A stretch of DNA of 64,000 nt from Micromonospora vinacea (GCF_015751785.1 NZ_JADOTY010000001.1:3782001-3846000); one strand, 5' to 3'. Positions 39,450 through 47,609 are shown, counted from the first letter of the stretch. The notes: a model not told the origin generated them from the letters alone. A program made the numbers and translations.

Positions 39450-39670
39450 GTCGAACAGCCTGTCATGCCGTGATAAGGCGCGGCATTCGAGAAGAGGGCC
39501 GGTGATGGCCGAGGCGGGTCAGAGTCGGTATTGCGTCCTGTTTCACAGCGGTCACAGCCGGATCTGCAGCCGACCGTTGCTCGCTGAGAGGCACAAACCT
39601 CCGTCACTCTCCGTACGCGTTTGGCGAGGACCTCATGTACGCACATGGCGAGATCGGTGCGTTCGTGAGA

Positions 39671-41044
39671 TCAGCCGGCTCGCCAACCGGCCGGGTCGAT
39701 ACCGCCGGGCACTGGCGCCGCGCGGTCGTAGGGCTGCCGGGTAAAGATAAAGGTGCCAAGATCGAGGTGGCTGACGGCGCCAGCGGCGTCGCGTTGCACC
39801 CGCAGTCGTTCGCCGGCGAAGTAGCCGTTGATTCCCTCCCAGCCGCCGTCGTCGATGGGGCGTAGCCGTGTGCCGCGCCCGGCGGACAGCGGGGTCAACT
39901 CCAGGAAGCCATCAGCTTGCGGGCGAAGCACATAAGGGGCCGGCCCCCAGTACCACGGGCCGGCGAGATCCAGTAGCTGTGAGTCAATTGAGGGCAGCGG
40001 TCGCCACGGCGCCGGGATCCGCGGCTCCCGCTCGGCGACCGTCTGCAGGAGATCGGCGGCGAGAGTGCCGGCGGACAGGCCGGCGGTCACGTTTCCCATC
40101 ACGACCGCGCCCAGAGCGTCATCGGGGCTGACCCACACGGTTGCGACGAAGCCCGGCATCGAGCCGGTGTGCCCGGACAATAGTCGGCCGTCGCGGTGCA
40201 GCAGCTGCATGCCGAGCCCGTAGCCGCTGTCTGAGTCCGTCGCCTCCGGTGGGCTCGCCGGGTTGCGCATCTGCGCGACGGTGTCCGGATGGAGCACCCG
40301 GTCATCGCCGTCGATGAGGAACGCGGCGAACCTGGCCAGGTCCGTTGCGGTCGACCACAGCTGTCCGGCGGGCGCCATCAGAGCGGTGTCCACGGCGGGC
40401 TCCGCTAGGAGCACGTCGGCCCAGGGATGCACTGCCCAGCCCGTGGCATGCGGCGCGACCGGCAGCAGGGTGGTGCGGGTCATCGCGAGTGGCTCCAGCA
40501 CCTCGCGCCGTAGCACCTCGCCCCACGCCTGGCCCCGAACCCGTTGCACCAGCGCGCCGAGCAGTGCATAGCCGGGGTTGGAGTAGTGGTGGCGCTGTCC
40601 GGGCGGATGGATCTGCGGATCGCTGCCCAGCACGTCGGCCAGGTCGGGTCGTAGCGTGCCCGGGGTTCGTTCCCACCACGGGCCGGGCGCCTCAGCGATC
40701 AGCCCAGCGGTGTGCGCCAGTAGTGCACCGACCGTGGCCTGGCCCGCGGCCGTGCCGGGGAGATGGTCTGCCAGCGGGTCGGTAAGCGCGAGTCGCCCCT
40801 CGTCGCGCAGGCGCAGTACCAGCACCGCCAGGAAAGTCTTGGTGATCGAGCCGATCCGGTATTGGAGGTTGCCATCCGGCACCCTGCCGTCCACTTCTCC
40901 CCACCCGTCCACCCACACGGGACGGCCATCACGCACCACGGCAGCGACGACCGAAGGCGCCCGACCCGCTACCTGACCAGTGGCCAGCCGGTGGACCAGC
41001 GCACGTCGGGTTTCGGGTAGCAGCGGCGTCGGGATCGGTGACAT
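39671..41044 (-). CDS. Serine beta-lactamase-like hydrolase (class C/esterase EstB fold)
   Basis: A 457-residue cytoplasmic serine hydrolase of the beta-lactamase-related family, which includes D-aminopeptidases, esterases and PBP4*-like proteins. Catalytic Ser66 and Lys69 are in RIGSITKTFLAVLVLRLRDEGRLALTDPLADHLPG. The Tyr box is HHYSNPGYALLGALVQR, and the third box is HTGSMPGFVATVWVS (HTG in place of KTG). A C-terminal lipocalin-like domain follows. No signal peptide, so a role in cell-wall antibiotics is unlikely. The substrate cannot be predicted. Confidence 0.88.
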   Translation of the reverse strand: MSPIPTPLLPETRRALVHRLATGQVAGRAPSVVAAVVRDGRPVWVDGWGEVDGRVPDGNLQYRIGSITKTFLAVLVLRLRDEGRLALTDPLADHLPGTAAGQATVGALLAHTAGLIAEAPGPWWERTPGTLRPDLADVLGSDPQIHPPGQRHHYSNPGYALLGALVQRVRGQAWGEVLRREVLEPLAMTRTTLLPVAPHATGWAVHPWADVLLAEPAVDTALMAPAGQLWSTATDLARFAAFLIDGDDRVLHPDTVAQMRNPASPPEATDSDSGYGLGMQLLHRDGRLLSGHTGSMPGFVATVWVSPDDALGAVVMGNVTAGLSAGTLAADLLQTVAEREPRIPAPWRPLPSIDSQLLDLAGPWYWGPAPYVLRPQADGFLELTPLSAGRGTRLRPIDDGGWEGINGYFAGERLRVQRDAAGAVSHLDLGTFIFTRQPYDRAAPVPGGIDPAGWRAG

Positions 41045-41155
41045 GCGGGCAAACCTACCGGTGCCCGCACTGCCTCGTAACGATCTGACGCGTGTGGATC
41101 TGCCGCTGATGAGGCGTGGCGTCCGTGAGGGCGGCCAGTGATGGTGTGGTCTGGC

Positions 41156-41704
41156 TCATCCGCTGCGCCGTACGAAGCCGGCCACTGAGGTCGGCAGTTC
41201 ATCCTGCGGCATGTGCTCGGAGCCGGGACGGACGAAGTCGAACAGGAGCACAACGCGGTCACTGGTGCCGTAGTTCCACGCCTCATGCGTGACGGTGTCG
41301 TCGAAGACGAAGGTTTCACCCTCGCGCCACTGTCGAGTCTCGTTGCCCACTCGCAGCGCGCAGTCCTGTGGCACGACGAGTCCGAGATGCGCGCGGTAAA
41401 CGGTGGTAACCCATCCCTGATGTGGCTTGATGTGGGTGCCAGGAGCCATCCGAGAAAACCCAGCGGTCGTCAGGTGAGGGACCTTCGTCAACGCGGAGGC
41501 AGTGTTCGGGCATGCCTCAAGCGCCTCCTCGATCCGCTCCCCGAAGGCGACAAGTCCATAGACACTCCAGCCCTGGCCGTACATCTCGCGCTGGACCCAC
41601 GGCTGGTAGGTCTCAAGCGGGAGAGCAAGGCATTCATCCCGAATGGCAGCCCACCGTGCCCGAAGGTCGGCCAGGAAGGGGAACTGCCGCTGGTCCACGA
41701 ACAT
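41156..41704 (-). CDS. Aspartyl/asparaginyl beta-hydroxylase-like dioxygenase
   Basis: A 182-residue non-heme iron, 2-oxoglutarate-dependent oxygenase of the Asp/Asn hydroxylase family. Metal and substrate elements are MAPGTHIKPHQGWV (first His), YRAHLGLVVPQDCALRVGNETRQWREGETFVFDDTVTHEAWNYG (second His), and an Arg in LLFDFVRPG for 2-oxoglutarate. Bacterial members often hydroxylate amino-acid residues in natural-product or small-molecule pathways; no such cluster is seen here. GTG and ATG alternatives exist; ATG 41704 is used. Confidence 0.85.
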   Translation of the reverse strand: MFVDQRQFPFLADLRARWAAIRDECLALPLETYQPWVQREMYGQGWSVYGLVAFGERIEEALEACPNTASALTKVPHLTTAGFSRMAPGTHIKPHQGWVTTVYRAHLGLVVPQDCALRVGNETRQWREGETFVFDDTVTHEAWNYGTSDRVVLLFDFVRPGSEHMPQDELPTSVAGFVRRSG

Positions 41705-41994
41705 GGGAAACCATGATGCACGAACGTCGTGTGGTGTGGGCTACGACGCCGCTCCCTGGAGCCAAGCCGGATGAAGGCGGGGTGGTCGGCTGCCCGGCGC
41801 TTTTGGGTCTCAGCACGTCCTAACAGATCGTCTCGGGACGTGGCTGGACGATCTTGGTGTGCCTCAGGCGGTTCGTGTCGGCAGAGCTGCGGACGGTCAT
41901 CGTCAGCGAAGGCGGTGGCACCACCTCCCTGAGGTAGGGCCTTCCGGTGTTGAGTCCGATACTCGAAGTGGATCGACCACGAGAGGCGCAGGGG

Positions 41995-42390
41995 ATGGAC
42001 GAGCAGGCCGGTAAGCAGGAGGGACCGTCCGCAGAGGAACTCGCAAGCCGCGCTAGGTGGCTTGATCAGTACGTCGAGGCGTTGACCCTGCGATCTGTGG
42101 TGGTTGAAGCGGGTAGCGGAACGTACGCGTGTCCATGCTGCCGGCATCCGACGCTTGAGGGGCGAGGTCAGTTCCAGATCTGCTTCGCCTGTGGCTGGGA
42201 AGACGACGGGCAGGATGACGAAGACGCTGACACGGTGCGAGGCGGCCCTAACGGTTCGCTCAGTTTGACGGAGGCACGTCGTGCCTATGCCGAACGGCCG
42301 GTCAGTCTGGCGGATGCGCGGAGTGCCTATGCCGAGCGACAAGCCCGTTGGAAGCGCAGACACCGCCGATCGGCGCCCGAAACAGGTTGA
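41995..42390 (+). CDS. CPCC-family cysteine-rich protein
   Basis: A 131-residue protein with a zinc-ribbon-like core: GTYACPCCRHPTLEGRGQFQICFACGWEDDGQDDEDADTVRGGPNGSLSLTEAR, the CPCC domain with two Cys pairs (CPCC and CFAC). Upstream is a short helical region. At the C-terminus YAERPVSLADARSAYAERQARW carries a duplicated S-L-T/A-D-AR-YAER motif. Role unknown; the family is often near toxin-immunity loci. ATG 41995 follows GAGAGG; TTG 41947 would be longer. Confidence 0.82.
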   Translation: MDEQAGKQEGPSAEELASRARWLDQYVEALTLRSVVVEAGSGTYACPCCRHPTLEGRGQFQICFACGWEDDGQDDEDADTVRGGPNGSLSLTEARRAYAERPVSLADARSAYAERQARWKRRHRRSAPETG

Positions 42391-42502
42391 CGTGCTTGGA
42401 CCGCTTAGCCGGCCGCTTCCACCCTCTCGCGGCGTGTAACGCAGATCCTGATAGCGGTTTGTCAGGCAGGTCATGCGACCGGACACTGCCGCTGCCCGCG
42501 GT

Positions 42503-42720
42503 GTGGGAGGACTTTCTGTACCTCTTCAAGGCGGGCCGAGACGGGCCGCAAGCGTAGCCGCCTGGGCACGCGTCCGCCGCTCCGCTGGTGCTCCGACTCC
42601 GGCCACGCAACACGCCCGGCGGCTGGCGCGGAGAGCGGAAGCCCAAGGGGGCCGCCGCAGACAGTAGCGCCGAGTGTGGTTGATGTCCGTGGGCCGGCAG
42701 TCGGCCGGGGCGCGGCGGCC
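42503..42720. repeat. Dispersed element-associated repeat, copy B
   Basis: Matches 34078-34294 in the same orientation, with a near-identical core around CTCCGACTCCGGCCACGCAA. No integrase or rep gene is beside it, so this copy is probably all that is left of an older element. It lies between the CPCC and HAD genes. Confidence 0.7.
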
Positions 42721-42849
42721 GTCGCACCGCCCTGCAGTGGGGCGAGTGCGGTGCGACGGCGACAAAACTTGGCCACTCCTGGCCAAACAAGGCCGGTAGG
42801 GTCGTGAATCGGGAGGTACCGCATTAAGCCGAGAGCTGGGTGAATCAGT

Positions 42850-43470
42850 ATGGATCGGCCTGTCCTCTTCGATATCGACGGGACGTTGGTGGACTCGACT
42901 CAGGTGGTCACCACCATCTGGCGGGAAGTTGCAACCCGCTACGGGGTCGATGCCGACCCCATCTTGAAGGTCTGCCACGGCCGGCGTGACGAAGATGTCG
43001 TCCCAGAATTCTTCTCGCCCGATCTTGTAGCGTCGGTCGTGAGGGAAATAGCTGACCTTGAGCTTCTCCAGGCCGACCTTGTGGAGCCTATCCGCGGGGC
43101 CGCTTCTGTCCTGAACAGCGTTACCGAGGGCCGATGGGCCGTCGTCACCTCCGGATCCCGAGCGCTCATGACCGCACGGATGCGTGGTGCTGGGCTAAAA
43201 ATCCCGACCGTCTTCGTGGCCGCCGATGACGTGAGCCAAGGGAAGCCACACCCGGAGGGATACCTGCTGGCGGCGAGTCAATTGGGCGTTGACGCAATGT
43301 CGTGTGTTGTCGTCGAGGATTCCCCTGCCGGAGTCGCCGCAGGCAAAGCCGCAGGGGCCGCTGTCGTAGCTCTTGCGGGTACCCACGCCCCTGAATCGCT
43401 GATGACCGCAGACGTCGTGATCGAAAATCTCAACGAGCTAGCCCGGGCGATCAAGTCCTTGCCAGCCTGA
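42850..43470 (+). CDS. HAD-family phosphatase (beta-phosphoglucomutase-like)
   Basis: A 206-residue HAD hydrolase that dephosphorylates small phosphoesters. Motif I is VLFDIDGTLVDS (nucleophile Asp8, acid Asp10). A helical cap covers about residues 15-85. Motif II is AVVTSGSRALM, and motifs III and IV are SQGKPHPEGYLLAASQLG and CVVVEDSPAGVAAGKAAG. This matches the phosphoglycolate/sugar phosphatase subgroup. ATG 42850. Substrate unknown. Confidence 0.9.
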   Translation: MDRPVLFDIDGTLVDSTQVVTTIWREVATRYGVDADPILKVCHGRRDEDVVPEFFSPDLVASVVREIADLELLQADLVEPIRGAASVLNSVTEGRWAVVTSGSRALMTARMRGAGLKIPTVFVAADDVSQGKPHPEGYLLAASQLGVDAMSCVVVEDSPAGVAAGKAAGAAVVALAGTHAPESLMTADVVIENLNELARAIKSLPA

Positions 43471-43507
43471 GCGCCCTGGTTTGCTGCTGCGACAACTTGT
43501 GGGACGA

Positions 43508-43530
43508 GTGACGAACTAGGTGACGACAGG
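43508..43530 (+). repeat. Left copy of a second direct repeat (23 bp)
   Basis: GTGACGAACTAGGTGACGAC plus AGG contains two GTGACGA units spaced like those in the 25-bp repeat of the intact element. It matches 46923-46945 at 20 of 23 positions. The pair brackets about 3.4 kb of debris, suggesting arm-type sites of another, older element. Confidence 0.5.
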
Positions 43531-43565
43531 TCAATGAACGTAGGTGGTTCTTCGGGGCGAAGGCG

Positions 43566-43829
43566 TCAGGCTCTGCCAGCCCTCCGCTGGAGTTTCCGTG
43601 CATAGATGAAGGCAGCCAGACCAAGGGTCGCCAGAGCGCCGGCGATCCATGCTGCGAACTGAAACCTCTGCTCGAAGGCCAGGGCGTCCGCGTTCTCCTG
43701 CTGGATGGCCTCGGGTGTCGGGTCCTGATCAGGCAGGGTGATTCCGTTCCAGAACGTAAGGCAGGGAAGCAGACAGGCGGCCAACATAAGAATGACCCCG
43801 AGGACCGTCAGCATGCGCGCACGGGACAC
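43566..43829 (-). CDS. Small membrane protein with two transmembrane segments
   Basis: An 87-residue protein, not recognised: MLTVLGVILMLAACLLPCLTFW is the first membrane segment, a 25-residue acidic loop (PDQDPTPEAIQQENADALAFEQRF) follows, then QFAAWIAGALATLGLAAFIYA and a basic end. GTG 43829 is preferred because GGGAG lies upstream. Confidence 0.65.
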   Translation of the reverse strand: MSRARMLTVLGVILMLAACLLPCLTFWNGITLPDQDPTPEAIQQENADALAFEQRFQFAAWIAGALATLGLAAFIYARKLQRRAGRA

Positions 43830-43977
43830 CGCGACAGGCTCCCACAGCCTTGATCGTTCCGCCGCCCCGGAGGCTCCTGAAACCGGGCCGGCCGATACCC
43901 CGGTTGGGTCGGAGCGCGGTGCATGCCCGCTTCCGGGCGAGTCGACCAAGCTGGCAATCCTCAGGCAGGATGACCAG

Positions 43978-44289
43978 GTGGATGCTTGGCAGCCGATTGA
44001 CGAACTCATTGTGCAACGGCGGAACATCGTGGCGATCAAGGCTATACGTGAGACTGACGCGTGCAGCCTCCAGCAGGCGATCGACCTCTTCGCGGAGCGG
44101 GCGGACTTTTTGAGGCGAACACGACCCAGTGAATTCGCGGGCCCTCCCGACTCAGGGCCCCCGGCAAAGTCGTCAGGTGATGCCGAGCAGTGCCAGCGGG
44201 CGGGTGCTGTCGCGGGCGTGATGTCGGTTGGCGGCGGCGATGTTGGTGGCTCCGGTCAGGCGCAGGGCACCGATCGCGGCGTTGCGTAA
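43978..44289 (+). CDS. Ribosomal-L7/L12-C-terminal-like small protein, probably cut by an IS fragment
   Basis: About the first 50 residues (WQPIDELIVQRRNIVAIKAI, RETDACSLQQAIDLFAERAD) resemble the small actinobacterial proteins with an L7/L12 C-terminal-like fold. After about 44150 the frame runs into the ISAs1 fragment and becomes Gly-rich (VMSVGGGDVGGSG). The natural end is therefore probably lost. GTG 43978 follows AGGATGACC. Confidence 0.5.
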   Translation: MDAWQPIDELIVQRRNIVAIKAIRETDACSLQQAIDLFAERADFLRRTRPSEFAGPPDSGPPAKSSGDAEQCQRAGAVAGVMSVGGGDVGGSGQAQGTDRGVA

Positions 44290-44501
44290 CGCGGCCATGA
44301 CCTCGGGTCCGGTGCCGGTGCGGATCTGGCTGCGGTCTTCGTCGTAGGTGACGTCGCGTACCCAGTGGATTTTGTTCTCGATTGACCAATGCCCGCGGAT
44401 CCAGCTGGCCGGTTGTGCCGGTTTTGCCTGGTGGAAGCGGAGATCGGTGATGGCGTAGACGGTCTCGGCGGCGAAGCGTTTCGGCTGGTCGAGGAGCAGC
44501 G
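44173..44501 (-). pseudogene. ISAs1-family transposase fragment (C-terminal part only)
   Basis: The minus strand encodes about 109 residues of an ISAs1-type transposase end: LLLDQPKRFAAETVYAITDL, then SWIRGHWSIENKIHWVRDVT, EDRSQIRTGTGPEVMAALRN and RPLALLGIT with a stop at 44173. The N-terminal two thirds, including the first catalytic Asp residues, are missing. CAGGGCCCCCGGCAAAGTCG at 44153 may be part of the terminal repeat. The insertion appears to have truncated the neighbouring small gene. Confidence 0.85.
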
Positions 44502-44574
44502 GCGCAAATCGGGTAGTCGCACGGCCACCAGACCACAGCCCAGCACAGTCAGGCTGCGACAGCGATCCTCACAG

Positions 44575-45177
44575 TCAGCCCAGGATCGCTCGGATGACTG
44601 CGGTGTCCCCGTCCAGTTCCAGCAGGTGTACGACCCACCCTCCCGGTTTGGGCTCGGCTCCGGGTTGGTCGCATCCGACTCGCCCACCGCCGTCGGCGCG
44701 TATCGCCACAGTGCACCCGGGGCCTGCCATGAAGCCGCCACCGCCGCCCCTGCCATTGGCGTCGGTCAGTCGCACCCTGACACCGCCATTCTCCACGGAG
44801 GACGACACCGTCCATTTGCCGAGTGGGAATTCGACCGAACCGGAGAAGGACACTTTGCAGTCGCCGTCGGCACACGCCGTGTACTTGGTGCCGCCCCCGC
44901 TCGGCGCCTCCGTCCTCTGTGCCGCTTTGGGCTCCGGTGCCGCTTCGGCCTCCCGTGACTCGTCCGCGGTGGGGGAGGAAGATGCGGAAGGTTCGGCGTC
45001 GCGGGGACTTGAGGGGGAAGCAGCGCGGGAGACGGTCGCGGTAGCGGCGGTGTCAGGGCTCGACCACGTGGCATCGGCGGACGATTCCGCCTTGGAGTTG
45101 CAGCCGGATACGGCCAAGACCAGCAGTAATGCCCCGATCGCTGTGCGTGTGGCAGAGGAAGGTCGGCAATGCTGCAT
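44575..45177 (-). CDS. Lipoprotein of unknown function
   Basis: A 200-residue secreted lipoprotein: AIGALLLVLAVSGCNSKAES is the signal with lipobox AVSGC. A long Ser/Ala/Pro/Glu linker follows. The C-terminal 100 residues are a beta domain with cysteines (KYTACADGDCKVSFSGSVEF, GPGCTVAIRADGGGRVGCDQPG). It resembles small actinobacterial lipoproteins with four conserved cysteines. Function unknown. Confidence 0.75.
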   Translation of the reverse strand: MQHCRPSSATRTAIGALLLVLAVSGCNSKAESSADATWSSPDTAATATVSRAASPSSPRDAEPSASSSPTADESREAEAAPEPKAAQRTEAPSGGGTKYTACADGDCKVSFSGSVEFPLGKWTVSSSVENGGVRVRLTDANGRGGGGGFMAGPGCTVAIRADGGGRVGCDQPGAEPKPGGWVVHLLELDGDTAVIRAILG

Positions 45178-45251
45178 GCGCGGAGTCTAGTGGCCGGACT
45201 TTGCCGGAGCCCTGCCTCCCGACTGGTGTGCACGTCCGAGGGTCGGACGGC

Positions 45252-45440
45252 ATGTGCCGCGGTTGCCGAGCGTGGTGGGCACGGCTCACGCCGTACCCGT
45301 GCTGGCAGGTGGAATGGGCAACCAGCCGGCAGGCGCGGGCGATCACCGCCCGCTCCCTGGCGGGTGTGCGGCGACCGTCCACGGTCCGGTCATGCCGATC
45401 TGGAGCTGCGGTGGCTGCGGCCTGCCCTGGCCCTGCCTGA
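45252..45440 (+). CDS. Tiny cysteine-containing basic protein
   Basis: A 62-residue frame: MCRGCRAWWARLTPYPCWQV, EWATSRQARAITARSLAGVR. Cys pairs and Trp recall the small genes at 37.2-37.8 kb, but it is not their homologue. It overlaps the next gene by 49 bases in another frame. GAGGG lies 9 bases before the ATG. It may be partly decayed. Confidence 0.45.
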   Translation: MCRGCRAWWARLTPYPCWQVEWATSRQARAITARSLAGVRRPSTVRSCRSGAAVAAACPGPA

Positions 45441-45790
45441 CTCGGAAGCGCGAGCTGCGGGCGGAGTATGCGGATGCTCCCGTGTCGCTGGCTCTCTACC
45501 TCGGGTCCTACCTCGTTCAGGCAACCGAGGACATGCCGTGGACCCCGGCCGGCGTGCTGCACCGCCGGTTTCTCGGATGGACCAGGAGGCAGAGTTGTCG
45601 TCAGCGGTACAGCAGCGAGGTGGAGCAAGGGTGCCGGCCGAACCGAGCCAGGAAGCGCGTCAGCAGGTGGGTTCTCCGGCTGCCATGCCAGCTACCAACG
45701 TGTTCGGCCCTCGCGGTTCGGGTTGCTGAGAGCCTCCCACTCCTCAACGCTGGGCGGGTATGGCGCCCAGTGCGGCAGGTAGAACGGTAG
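45392..45790 (+). CDS. Diverged paralogue of the CGGC tiny protein, with lost stop codon
   Basis: Residues 1-66 (PIWSCGGCGLPWPCLTRKRE, LRAEYADAPVSLALYLGSYL, VLHRRFLGWTR) match the 37421 protein at about two thirds of positions. There the gene stops right after GWTR; here the stop is replaced and the frame runs on for 66 residues of low-quality sequence, overlapping the end of the SUKH gene opposite. The extension is probably not functional. Confidence 0.6.
   Translation: MPIWSCGGCGLPWPCLTRKRELRAEYADAPVSLALYLGSYLVQATEDMPWTPAGVLHRRFLGWTRRQSCRQRYSSEVEQGCRPNRARKRVSRWVLRLPCQLPTCSALAVRVAESLPLLNAGRVWRPVRQVER
45607..45667 (+). repeat. Decayed copy of the element right-end repeat
   Basis: Aligns with 37818-37878 over 61 bases with about 9 mismatches, keeping GTACAGCAGCGA and CGAACCGAGCC. 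The second GTACAGCA unit has changed, so it is likely non-functional. It follows the CGGC paralogue directly; the third tiny gene is missing between them. Confidence 0.65.
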
Positions 45791-46294
45791 CCGCGGAGGG
45801 TTGGCCACCGTAAACGGCTTGAACTCGGGATCCGCGATCATCCGGTAGACGAACTCCGCCGTCGACATGTCGAACTGGTGCCACGACTCGCCGGCCTCCC
45901 TGCGAGAGACCACGGGCCACCGATCCGGCTCCGCCGAGCGGTCCACCAGCCAGAAGTGGTCGCCTTCGCTGATGTCGGTACCCCACTGAAGCAGCCCTGG
46001 CTCCGCATCCGGCCTGTAAATCCCGTACGGCTCGAAGATCTGGGCGCCCGACTCACCCTGACCCGCCACCTGACGACCACCGTGCCACATCGACAGCAAC
46101 GGCGTATCGAAGTGGTCGTCCGTCGGCCGCAGCAGGCTGAGGTAGCCCGAGAACGCCCCCGGCACGAACCGTCGACTCAACTCCTTGAAATCGGCCGGCA
46201 GCGCAACGCCGAGCTCGGCTTCCACCTGCTTCCAGCCGGGACCCTCAGTACCCTGGCGCCATCCGGTCACTTCGACGATCCGGTCTATCCACAC
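45692..46294 (-). CDS. SUKH-family (SMI1/KNR4) protein, paralogue 1
   Basis: A 200-residue SUKH protein: WKQVEAELGVALPADFKELSRRFVPGAF is the family motif (LGxxLPxDxxxL...), followed by LLQWGTDISEGDHFWLVDRSAEPDRWPVVSRR and a C-terminal FYLPHWAPYPPSVEEWEAL. SUKH proteins usually neutralise polymorphic nuclease toxins. Start GTG 46294 is assumed; at the position where paralogue 2 has GTG-GAT-GAT, this copy has CTC-TAC-GAT. No partner toxin is seen nearby. About two thirds identical by eye to the protein at 57.2 kb. Confidence 0.82.
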   Translation of the reverse strand: MWIDRIVEVTGWRQGTEGPGWKQVEAELGVALPADFKELSRRFVPGAFSGYLSLLRPTDDHFDTPLLSMWHGGRQVAGQGESGAQIFEPYGIYRPDAEPGLLQWGTDISEGDHFWLVDRSAEPDRWPVVSRREAGESWHQFDMSTAEFVYRMIADPEFKPFTVANPPRLPFYLPHWAPYPPSVEEWEALSNPNREGRTRW

Positions 46295-46394
46295 ACCTTG
46301 ATCGTAGAGAGCGTGGCCGTACAGCCAAGCCAGCCGACGGGCAAGGGTGACGAGTGGCAGAGCCGGGTTTAAAGCCGTCGAATGCTCCTTGTGG

Positions 46395-46856
46395 TCAGTA
46401 CAGCGGGCGGAAGTCTGGGCCGCTGGCGGTTGCGACCAGTTCCCAGCCAAAGGCTTCCAACGTGATGTCTGTCCGGGCACCGAAGGTCTTGAACAGTTTG
46501 GCGACCGGGCCGTCCGGAAGGCTGTCGGCGACGTCGGCGAACACTGTGGCCGGGGACGCGCCAAGCTGCTGTGCCACGATCCACGGCAATGCCAAACCCG
46601 TCATGAGGTCCCGGACATCGCCGGGTTCCAAACATCCGGCGAGCCCTGTTGCAAGCAATGAACGGCGTAGCAGGCCGGGAGAGTCTTGCCTCAGCGCCAG
46701 TGTGGCGAGACGGACGCCGTACCGTCCCAGGGCGAGTGAAGCAGAGGGGTCGAGGGAACTGATGAATCCTTGATCCATGCGTCGCGGCGCGCGGGCCAGA
46801 ATCGCCTCTGCCAGCCGGTCCTGCTTCCCCGGGATCCTCTCGAGGTTGGGCTTCAC
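46395..46856 (-). CDS. Hypothetical helical protein
   Basis: A 153-residue protein, not recognised, mostly helical: RLAEAILARAPRRMDQGFISSLDPSASLALGRYGVRLATLALRQ, then ALPWIVAQQLGASPATVFADVADSLPDGPVAKLFKTFGARTDITLEAFGWEL. No signal or membrane segment. Composition is that of a real gene. GTG start at 46856. Lies between the SUKH gene and the second 23-bp repeat. Confidence 0.65.
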   Translation of the reverse strand: MKPNLERIPGKQDRLAEAILARAPRRMDQGFISSLDPSASLALGRYGVRLATLALRQDSPGLLRRSLLATGLAGCLEPGDVRDLMTGLALPWIVAQQLGASPATVFADVADSLPDGPVAKLFKTFGARTDITLEAFGWELVATASGPDFRPLY

Positions 46857-46922
46857 CGGGCCAGAATGGCAGAACTCGATCAGCCCGACTACCCCCGCAG
46901 TGAGGCCCGCTCTACGTGGTGA

Positions 46923-46945
46923 GTGACGAACTGCGTGACGACCGG
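46923..46945 (+). repeat. Right copy of the second direct repeat (23 bp)
   Basis: GTGACGAACTGCGTGACGAC plus CGG, 20 of 23 identical to 43508-43530. No tRNA remnant is recognised next to either copy. Confidence 0.5.
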
Positions 46946-47099
46946 AGCGTGCGGTGGCGGACGACCACGGATAGTGGGCGCCTGTTCCCGCAGGCAGAGC
47001 GGAGTATCCCGCCTGGGTGGGGTCTCCTCATTGACCTGTCGGGACGAAGGAGTCGCGGATGAGGGGTGAGGCGGGCCGGTGCCGTGGCAGCATGCAGCG

Positions 47100-47339
47100 G
47101 TGACGTTCGATGATGACCGGTATCTGGATGCCTTCGTCGACTACAGCAGAGGCCGCCATTTCGTTCGGCTCGACGTCGAAGTGCCAGCAGAGACTCTGAC
47201 GGACGGGTTCACCGGTCCTGATGACGATGTGCCACACGGCTCGTTGTGGTTGTCGGCAGACCGGGCCGAGGCGGTGGCCAGGGCCTTGCTCAGTTGCGCG
47301 GCAGAGGTGAGGAAGCAAAGCCGTCTGAGCGGCTTGTGA
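47100..47339 (+). CDS. Small hypothetical protein
   Basis: A 79-residue acidic protein, not recognised: TFDDDRYLDAFVDYSRGRHFVRLDVEVPAETL, then GSLWLSADRAEAVARALLSCAAEVRK, like a small ferredoxin-like alpha/beta fold. GTG 47100 is chosen; the frame extends to 47079. No strong ribosome site. Confidence 0.55.
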   Translation: MTFDDDRYLDAFVDYSRGRHFVRLDVEVPAETLTDGFTGPDDDVPHGSLWLSADRAEAVARALLSCAAEVRKQSRLSGL

Positions 47340-47420
47340 GTGGATTACCGACCACTCACCCAGTTGATCATCGGCTGATATCCATTCGGGACAGAAAGCC
47401 GGTGCCGGTATCCTCTGGCG

Positions 47421-47609
47421 GTGCAGGGAGAGTTTCGCCTTCGGCAGGTGATTACCGGGATTGGGCACGCGGCGGACGTGTCTGTCGTGGTTGAGGCGGC
47501 AGACCGTGACGAGGTAGACGTCTCGCCGGATGCCTTTGCCTGGTTGCGGGATGCCTATGGGCCGCGAGCTGTGGTCGATCGACCGGTCAATGGTCGGCTG
47601 GTGGTGTGA
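47421..47609 (+). CDS. Small hypothetical protein
   Basis: A 62-residue frame: QGEFRLRQVITGIGHAADVS, VVVEAADRDEVDVSPDAFAW, LRDAYGPRAVVDRPVNGRLVV. Alternating strands and an acidic helix suggest a real but short protein or a fragment of a larger one. GTG start, no clear ribosome site. Confidence 0.45.
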   Translation: MQGEFRLRQVITGIGHAADVSVVVEAADRDEVDVSPDAFAWLRDAYGPRAVVDRPVNGRLVV

